IMG/VR virus record: IMGVR_UViG_3300032820_000155
Span: 1 to 20,570 of that record
Length of the DNA: 20,570 bases
DNA from: a virus
Direction: 5' to 3' (one strand)
The notes below the pieces were generated by a model. That model ran no database searches. It worked only from the letters and a program-made list of their open reading frames with translations, and was not told the origin of the DNA. Both the position numbers and the translations under genes were made by a program. Shown in pieces: positions 15,629-20,570 of this stretch (its first letter is position 1; each line of letters opens with the position of its first letter).

Positions 15629-16357
15629 GTGACGCTTCTTTCAATAGCAGACGATATTGCCTACGAGACGTCTGGACCAAATCCAGCGACCATCATTGGT
15701 AATACAAATCAGGATGCTCAGAACTATCTTCGCTTGATCAATAAGGTCGGCAAGCGTTTGCAATTGTCATATGCTTGGGACATTTTGACCAAACAGCATA
15801 CTTTTACATCTGTAGCCTTAGAAGCCCAAACAACCGCAACTCCAATCCCAACAGATTTTGGTAGATTCATTCCTGAAACCTGCTGGGACCGTTCAACCAA
15901 CAATCTTATTTCTGGCCCGATTAGTGCAGTTGAATGGCAAGGTCTTAAAGTTCAAACCTATTCTAGTCAAAATAAGAAGTTCCGTTACAGAGGTGGAGTG
16001 TTTTTAACCTCTCCTGTTCTCCCTGCTGGAAATACAATTGCTTACGAGTATGTTAATATAAATTGGTGCGATGTTGCTGCAACAGGCACTGAAAAGACTG
16101 CCATGACTCTTGATACTGATATCACGATCATTGATGAAGAACTTGTTACACTTGGTGCGATCTATGAGTTTCTGCTTCAGCAGGACCAACCTTGGCAGAT
16201 GGCTGCTCAAGCTTATGAGAATAGATTCAATACACTTGTTGATAATGACGCAGCTAGTGGAAATATTGGTGTTGTTGGGGATATTTTTGCCCAGAACACT
16301 CGTCATTTTGACGGTACGCCCAAAGCCTCAAGAGCAAGCTACGGAGGAGATTTCTAA
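15629..16357 (+). CDS. Head-tail adaptor / tail tubular A-like (gp4-like) protein
   Basis: 242 residues from GTG 15629, which has AGGGG ten bases upstream and sits two bases after the previous stop; the in-frame TTG at 15602 lies inside the upstream gene and is not favoured. The N-terminus LLSIADDIAYETSG, then NQDAQNYLRLINKVGKRL and AWDIL, is the standard opening of a widespread podoviral head-completion/adaptor family. The rest is beta-rich with RYRGGVFLTSPVLPAG and a C-terminal helix QMAAQAYENRFN. In P22-type virions the protein in this slot (gp4) attaches below the portal and receives the tail. Assignment from motif and order. Confidence 0.75.
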   Translation: MTLLSIADDIAYETSGPNPATIIGNTNQDAQNYLRLINKVGKRLQLSYAWDILTKQHTFTSVALEAQTTATPIPTDFGRFIPETCWDRSTNNLISGPISAVEWQGLKVQTYSSQNKKFRYRGGVFLTSPVLPAGNTIAYEYVNINWCDVAATGTEKTAMTLDTDITIIDEELVTLGAIYEFLLQQDQPWQMAAQAYENRFNTLVDNDAASGNIGVVGDIFAQNTRHFDGTPKASRASYGGDF

Positions 16358-17863
16358 GTGGCACAGTCGGTTTCCATACCTGTTCCGATCGGTGGCTGGG
16401 ATACTCGACAGGCCTTGTCGATGATGGATCCGACACATGCTGTTATTTTGGATAATTGGTTTCCTGGAACAGCAAAGTTAACACTCAGGAAAGGAAATAC
16501 ATCTTATGCCACCGGAATGGCTGGTTCTATTGAATCTCTAATCCCTTATGTTCCATTAACTGGAGCAGGTAAATTATTTGCCGCAAATGGTGGTAATATT
16601 TTTGATATTTCTTCTTCTGGCGCTGTGGGTTCTGCAGTTGTATCGGGTATGACTAATGCACGTTGGCAACACGTTAATATAGGCACAGCAGCAGGTCAGT
16701 TTCTGCTTGCTTTTAATGGTGCAGATGTTCCAAGAACATATAATGGATCATCATGGTCTACTTTTGGAGGAACTGGCCCAACGGTTGCGAATTTGATATG
16801 GTGCAATCTCCACCAACGTCGTTTATGGTTTGGTGAAGAGGATAGTTTATCGGCTTGGTATTTAGCGACCAATGCTATTACAGGAACTGCAACAGAATTC
16901 CCATTACATGGCATTGCCAGAAAGGGTGGTTTCCTCATGGCAATGGGGACATGGACTAGGGATTCAGGTGCGGGTATGGATGATGTTGCTGTCTTTTTAA
17001 CATCTGAAGGTGAAGCAATTATTTATGTTGGAACTGATCCATCTGCAGCAGCAACATGGGAATTGATTGGCGTCTTTCGAATTGGCAAGCCCATTGGTCG
17101 ACGATGCATGGTTCAAGGTGGTAGCGATCTTATTCTCGTAACTCAAGATGGTTTTGTTCCGTTATCCGGAATCCTAAGCACTGATCGTAGCCAAGCTCGT
17201 CTTGTGGCTCTTTCTGATCAAATCAATGAAGCTGTCAATGTTGCTGTCACTAGATATGGATCAGTGTATGGGTGGCAGCCAATCGTTTATGCACAAGGAA
17301 CGATGCTCATTTTTAATATCCCTAAATCAGCAACTGAGTCTATTCAATATATTTTTAATACTATTACTGGAGCACCATGTAGATTTACAGGAATTAATGC
17401 TGTCTGTTTTGGACCACTTGAAGATGATATGTATTGGGGCGGGAATGATGGGGTTGTTTATAAATTTGATGATGGAACAAGCGATAATGGTACGGAGATA
17501 GAAGCAGATGCTGTTCCTGCATTTTCATATTTTGGTTTACCAGATTTATCTAAGTTATTTAAATTAGCTGAACCAATATTTGAAAGTGATGGTAATCCAA
17601 ATCCAGCAGTCGATGTGAATACAGATTTTCAAGTTGCAGCACCTACAGGTCTTCCTGGACCTTCATCTGTTGGATCAGCAATTTGGGGATCTTCTACATG
17701 GGGTTCTGGAACTTGGGGTTCAGAGGGACAAATTTATCGTGGTTGGCGTGGAGTGAGGGGAGTCGGGCGAGCAGGTTCAGTGAGGATAAGGTTAAGTTCT
17801 TCAGTCGCTAGACCATCATGGATTTCTACAAATTTAACCTTCGTGAATGGTGGCCAGATCTGA
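16358..17863 (+). CDS. Tail protein, P22 gp10-like (tail hub/DNA stabilisation)
   Basis: 501 residues from GTG 16358, with GGAGGAGA seven bases upstream and directly after the previous stop. The start SVSIPVPIGGWDTRQALSMM, then DNWFPGTAKLTLRKG, matches tail/stabilisation proteins in podoviruses; the body is a run of beta strands (repeated Gly/Thr/Asn turns, W-rich), consistent with a beta-propeller. P22 gp10, 472 aa, plays this role, closing the portal channel beneath gp4 and anchoring tailspikes. Near the C-terminus (443-457) are three WGSxx units, a likely flexible turn array. The stop overlaps the next ATG as TGATG. Confidence 0.75.
   Translation: MAQSVSIPVPIGGWDTRQALSMMDPTHAVILDNWFPGTAKLTLRKGNTSYATGMAGSIESLIPYVPLTGAGKLFAANGGNIFDISSSGAVGSAVVSGMTNARWQHVNIGTAAGQFLLAFNGADVPRTYNGSSWSTFGGTGPTVANLIWCNLHQRRLWFGEEDSLSAWYLATNAITGTATEFPLHGIARKGGFLMAMGTWTRDSGAGMDDVAVFLTSEGEAIIYVGTDPSAAATWELIGVFRIGKPIGRRCMVQGGSDLILVTQDGFVPLSGILSTDRSQARLVALSDQINEAVNVAVTRYGSVYGWQPIVYAQGTMLIFNIPKSATESIQYIFNTITGAPCRFTGINAVCFGPLEDDMYWGGNDGVVYKFDDGTSDNGTEIEADAVPAFSYFGLPDLSKLFKLAEPIFESDGNPNPAVDVNTDFQVAAPTGLPGPSSVGSAIWGSSTWGSGTWGSEGQIYRGWRGVRGVGRAGSVRIRLSSSVARPSWISTNLTFVNGGQI
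17684..17728 (+). repeat. Three tandem 15-bp units encoding WGSxx
   Basis: Units TGGGGATCTTCTACA, TGGGGTTCTGGAACT and TGGGGTTCAGAGGGA encode WGSST-WGSGT-WGSEG near the C-terminus of the tail protein. They are conserved in the first seven codon bases and diverge after, so this is an old duplication of a loop. Confidence 0.75.
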
Positions 17864-18312
17864 TGATCGTGACTTTTCAAGATGATCAGGTTCAAAAATG
17901 GGTAGCTGATCAACTGCCTTACGTTGATGAATTTGGACCATCTACGTCTTGTGCAGCAATTTCTAAAGAAGGTAAAATGATTGCTGGTTTTGTATTTCAT
18001 GAATATCGTCCTAACCTGAAGACAGTACAGATCTCAATGGCATCAATCAATCCGATGTGGGCAAGGAGAGAAAACATTCATCAAGTGCTGTCATATCCAT
18101 TTGAACAATTGCAGGTGTTTAAATTATGGATTGCAACAATGCATACCAATGAGAAGATGCTGAAGGCTGCATCCCATATTGGCTTTCGTAAAGAAGCGAT
18201 ATTGGCTCATCAATATGGCATTAAACGTCATGCTGTAATTATGCGCATGCTTCAACCTGACTATATGAGGCTTTTTGGAGGTTGTTATGAAAAACAAGCC
18301 ATCTGCGCCTGA
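17863..18312 (+). CDS. GNAT-family N-acetyltransferase-like protein
   Basis: 149 residues from ATG 17863, whose A is the last base of the upstream TGA; the in-frame ATG at 17818 would add 15 residues inside the tail gene. The layout is GNAT-like: strands CAAISKEGKMIAGFVFHEY (30-48) and VQISMASINPMWARR (55-69), then a helix in the acetyl-CoA site position (IHQVLSYPFEQL, 72-83), LWIATMHTNEKMLKAASHIGFRKEAI (88-113) with the GFR motif, and a last strand KRHAVIMRML. The usual pyrophosphate loop QxxGxG/A is degenerate, so acetyl-CoA binding is likely but not certain. Such acyltransferases are found within tail cassettes of podoviruses; the substrate is unknown. Its end overlaps the next gene by 26 bases. 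Confidence 0.75.
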   Translation: MIVTFQDDQVQKWVADQLPYVDEFGPSTSCAAISKEGKMIAGFVFHEYRPNLKTVQISMASINPMWARRENIHQVLSYPFEQLQVFKLWIATMHTNEKMLKAASHIGFRKEAILAHQYGIKRHAVIMRMLQPDYMRLFGGCYEKQAICA

Positions 18313-19177
18313 GCGTATTTATATCCCGAGTCCTGTCACGACGAGCGATCAGCAAGTAAAATATAATAAGGAAGCTGCGCTTCAAAGTCGTGCAATGGGT
18401 CTTATTGATCAATACTCGCCAGAGGGGAGTATTAGATATTCTCAAACTGGTGAAGAAGTTGAAGGTATTCCTACAATTAGGATGGATCAAACATTATCTC
18501 CAGAGCAACGAGGCCTCTATGATGCAGGCCTCAGGATGTCTCAGGACTATGCCAATATTGCTGAAGCGCAGCTTGGGAGAGTTGGCGAGACATTGAGTTC
18601 ACCGTTTGATATTTCTGGCATTGGCGATGTACCAACTCCTAGTGAGGCAACACGTCTGGCAGCACGAGAATCCATTCTTCAACGGGCACTACCACAGCTT
18701 GATCGAAGAAGAGAACAGCTAGAAACAAGTTTAGCTAATCAAGGTTTCACTTACGGGAGTGAAGGCTGGAATGAAGCTATGGACGAAGACAATCGCCGAA
18801 GAAATGATTTATTATTAGCAGCTGACATGCAGGCTGGTGGAGAAATGGATCGTTTATTTGGTCTTGAGACTGCAGATCGTGATCGACGTATTAACGAGTT
18901 AGCAATGCTTCGTAACATCCCTATAGGAGAGCTTGCTGCTCTTAGGGCTGGTTCGGTTCCAGGAGCACCTCAATTTCTTCAAACTCCATCAGCTACTGTT
19001 GCTGCACCTGATTATCAAACGGCTGCATATGCATCAGCTAATCAAGCAGCTAATCAAGCTAATCAGGCATTTCAAGCGGAAAACCAGTATCGGCTCGCCC
19101 AGGGAAGAGGTTTGTATGGTATTGGTGAATCAGCTCTACTGGCCGGCTCGCAACCTTGGAAGTGGGGTGTAGGATGA
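18287..19177 (+). CDS. Virion structural protein, DNA-ejection candidate
   Basis: 296 residues from ATG 18287, with GGAGG at the right distance; TTG 18275 lies within that ribosome-binding site and is rejected. The N-terminus PERIYIPSPVTTS and the middle block (about 148-205; SLANQGFTYGSEGWNEAM, then a helical run with RLFGLETADRDRRINEL) are typical of a podoviral family encoded after the tail completion genes and found in virions. The C-terminus is Ala/Asn/Gln-rich (ASANQAANQANQAFQAENQ) and predicted disordered, then GRGLYGIG. The slot matches P22 ejection (E) proteins gp7/gp20/gp16, so a pilot or ejected protein is likely; homology to those is not claimed. Confidence 0.7.
   Translation: MKNKPSAPERIYIPSPVTTSDQQVKYNKEAALQSRAMGLIDQYSPEGSIRYSQTGEEVEGIPTIRMDQTLSPEQRGLYDAGLRMSQDYANIAEAQLGRVGETLSSPFDISGIGDVPTPSEATRLAARESILQRALPQLDRRREQLETSLANQGFTYGSEGWNEAMDEDNRRRNDLLLAADMQAGGEMDRLFGLETADRDRRINELAMLRNIPIGELAALRAGSVPGAPQFLQTPSATVAAPDYQTAAYASANQAANQANQAFQAENQYRLAQGRGLYGIGESALLAGSQPWKWGVG
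19036..19068 (+). repeat. 12-bp tandem repeat AGCTAATCAAGC x2 plus partial third copy
   Basis: Exact adjacent copies at 19036-19047 and 19048-19059, then TAATCAGGC at 19060-19068. They encode the Ala-Asn-Gln-rich stretch near the end of the structural protein. Confidence 0.75.
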
Positions 19178-19222
19178 GAATTTTTGAATACAATGTGATG
19201 AATTGCATTGGAGTGATTTCTA

Positions 19223-20473
19223 ATGGCTACTAGATTTGGATACGGAAAGGGAGATGAATTGACATCTCGCAATAGGTTTGCGAGATTGATGATGGAACAA
19301 AACCGGAAGATGCCGGAGATCACGACCAATGTTGAAGGTTTTGGCAGACTTTTTAATGCTGCTCTTGGAGGTATGGCGCAAAGAGAAGATGTTCGTCAAA
19401 GGAGGGCAGCTGATGAGGCATTCACTCAGGGAATGCCACAAGGTTATGAAGCCAGCCTTGCTGCGATGCAAGAGTTACCTGATAATGAGTATGCTCAAAG
19501 ATATGCCCGTGATTTGCGAAGCCAATTAATGGCTACATCCGCTGCCGAAGAAGCGGCGGAGCTAAAGCATACACGTGCGATGGAAGTTGCTGGAGCTAAA
19601 CCAGTCAAAGATCCAACGAGTTTTGCTGAATTTGAAAAAGCTAAAAATGATGGGTATGGCGGAACCTATGCTGAATATTTACAAGATCGGGATTTATGGA
19701 AATTTGGTGTTATTCGGAATAAGAATCTAGTTTTGCCGGAAGGAGAGGCTAGACCTGGGACAGGTGCCGCAACCACAATTATTGAAGGAAGTCGTGCTGA
19801 CATAGCAAAGAAAACAGCAGAAGCAAGGGATCGATCTACAACTTTGGCAGAGGCAAGACATTCAGTGCAGGAAGAGAGGCTACGGATATTGGAGAAAAAC
19901 CAAGATCCAGAAGTCATTATGCAGAGGAGAAGGCTCCTCAAACGAGCCGACCTTGAAATAGATAATGAAAGAGCCATGCCCGGTCGTCGTTTTGATATAA
20001 TGACCAAGACAGATCGTGAACCAATATTGGAAAGAACAATCGAAGAAATAAAGGATCTGTCCAGCAAATGGTCAACTGGCGGCACACTTGGTCAGATGTT
20101 GGCAAACCGTCCTGAATCAGATCAATATGCTCTGAATAAGAAGATGGAGCAGATCAAGGCAGCTGTCGGTCTTCAAGAGCTGATTGACATTAAGGCAGCT
20201 GGAGGGACATTCGGTGCGTTGTCAGATACTGAAATGTCGTTGTTGATTTCGGCAGTTGGTGCACTCGATCCTTACTTGGATGTTAAAGATCTTGGTAGAA
20301 CACTTGATGATGTAATGAGGCTTTACAGTCTGGGTCTAGCACGTAAAAAGATGGATTTTGCGGAAATGTATCCAGATGTTAAACGTCCATGGGAAAAGAA
20401 ATCTGCAGTACCAACAGTACCCACAGCTTCTAAAGTTCTACAATTTGATGAACATGGAGAGCTTATCCCATGA
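19223..20473 (+). CDS. Internal virion / ejection protein candidate
   Basis: 416 residues from ATG 19223, with GGAG ten bases before it after a 45-base spacer. The product is largely alpha-helical and charged: an N-terminal LMMEQNRKMPEITTNVEGFGRLFNAALGG, an Arg/Glu/Ala-rich middle (about 100-260) likely coiled, then a conserved-looking block AAVGLQELIDIKAAGGTFGALSDTEMSLLISAVGALDP (about 312-350) that recurs in structural proteins of short-tailed phages, and a C-terminal MYPDVKRPW tail. Its slot in the ejection region and helical composition fit an internal virion protein released with DNA. No enzymatic motif is visible. It overlaps the next gene by ATGA. Confidence 0.68.
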   Translation: MATRFGYGKGDELTSRNRFARLMMEQNRKMPEITTNVEGFGRLFNAALGGMAQREDVRQRRAADEAFTQGMPQGYEASLAAMQELPDNEYAQRYARDLRSQLMATSAAEEAAELKHTRAMEVAGAKPVKDPTSFAEFEKAKNDGYGGTYAEYLQDRDLWKFGVIRNKNLVLPEGEARPGTGAATTIIEGSRADIAKKTAEARDRSTTLAEARHSVQEERLRILEKNQDPEVIMQRRRLLKRADLEIDNERAMPGRRFDIMTKTDREPILERTIEEIKDLSSKWSTGGTLGQMLANRPESDQYALNKKMEQIKAAVGLQELIDIKAAGGTFGALSDTEMSLLISAVGALDPYLDVKDLGRTLDDVMRLYSLGLARKKMDFAEMYPDVKRPWEKKSAVPTVPTASKVLQFDEHGELIP

Positions 20474-20570
20474 CCGAATGTCCACCTGGCAAACGCTGTG
20501 CTCAATTATCTGATGGCACTCTGCTTGAATTCCCTGAAAATACAAATAATCAGGTAATTCAAGATACAGT
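20470..20570 (+). CDS. Start of a large virion protein, transglycosylase-like N-terminus (3' end missing)
   Basis: ATG 20470 overlaps the previous stop (ATGA); 33 codons remain before the window ends. The visible MTECPPGKRCAQLSDGTLLE followed by FPENTNNQVIQDT follows the pattern (LPDGTxxEFPxxxxxxxI) seen at the start of phage virion proteins carrying lytic transglycosylase or ejection functions. Only the N-terminal tag can be seen, so any activity is inferred from location and pattern. Confidence 0.55.
   Translation, partial: MTECPPGKRCAQLSDGTLLEFPENTNNQVIQDT

Noticed and set aside
1-20570. CRISPR array, tRNA, integrase or transposon
   Set aside because: No spaced direct-repeat array, cloverleaf, recombinase motif or terminal inverted repeats were found on reading the window.

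Overview
The window is the middle of a short-tailed (podovirus-like) tailed-phage genome. Every gene is on the + strand and most neighbours overlap by one to four bases (ATGA or TAATG) or by a few tens of bases, so nearly all of it reads as two long polycistronic blocks. There are no rRNA, tRNA, CRISPR or insertion-sequence signals. The structural genes fit the P22 morphogenetic plan: P22-type portal, scaffold, P22-type coat with an insertion domain, and a gp4/gp10-like tail-completion pair. The DNA polymerase is a bacterial Pol III alpha (DnaE) type, which suggests a bacterial host. Ribosome-binding sites of AGGAG type fit a proteobacterial host, but the host cannot be fixed from sequence alone.

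Bases 1-7457 are the replication and nucleic-acid-metabolism block. In order they hold the end of a HAD-type polynucleotide 3'-phosphatase, a small DUF6378/DUF1599-like protein, a DEDDh proofreading-type exonuclease, an unknown 85-aa protein, a 962-aa DnaE-like polymerase whose PHP domain has lost its metal-binding histidine motif, an unlisted 49-aa gene, a Toprim + AAA+/SF3-like primase-helicase, a small protein with a hydrophobic N-terminus, a 26-aa single-helix membrane peptide, and a PD-(D/E)xK (VRR-NUC-like) nuclease. The separate exonuclease probably proofreads for the polymerase, and the primase-helicase opens and primes the fork.

Bases 7458-7679 are the only real intergenic gap. It is rich in dyads (a 10-bp inverted repeat, a 13-bp dyad and a 12-bp palindrome) and sits at the junction between replication and packaging genes, where a promoter/operator or a packaging signal would be expected. 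The small terminase start just after it is odd: there is no good start codon in frame, but an ATG-initiated 29-codon ORF runs into it and ends at TCC-TAA, exactly where a +1 shift would enter the terminase frame.

Bases 7680-20570 are the packaging and virion block: small terminase (DUF5681-like), large terminase, portal, a glycine-zipper protein, scaffold, coat, a small decoration/head-fibre-like protein, a strong hairpin terminator, a small virion-associated candidate, a head-tail adaptor, a gp10-like tail protein, a GNAT acetyltransferase, two ejection/internal virion protein candidates, and the start of another protein whose N-terminus resembles virion transglycosylases. No integrase, repressor or recognisable lysis cassette is visible here.
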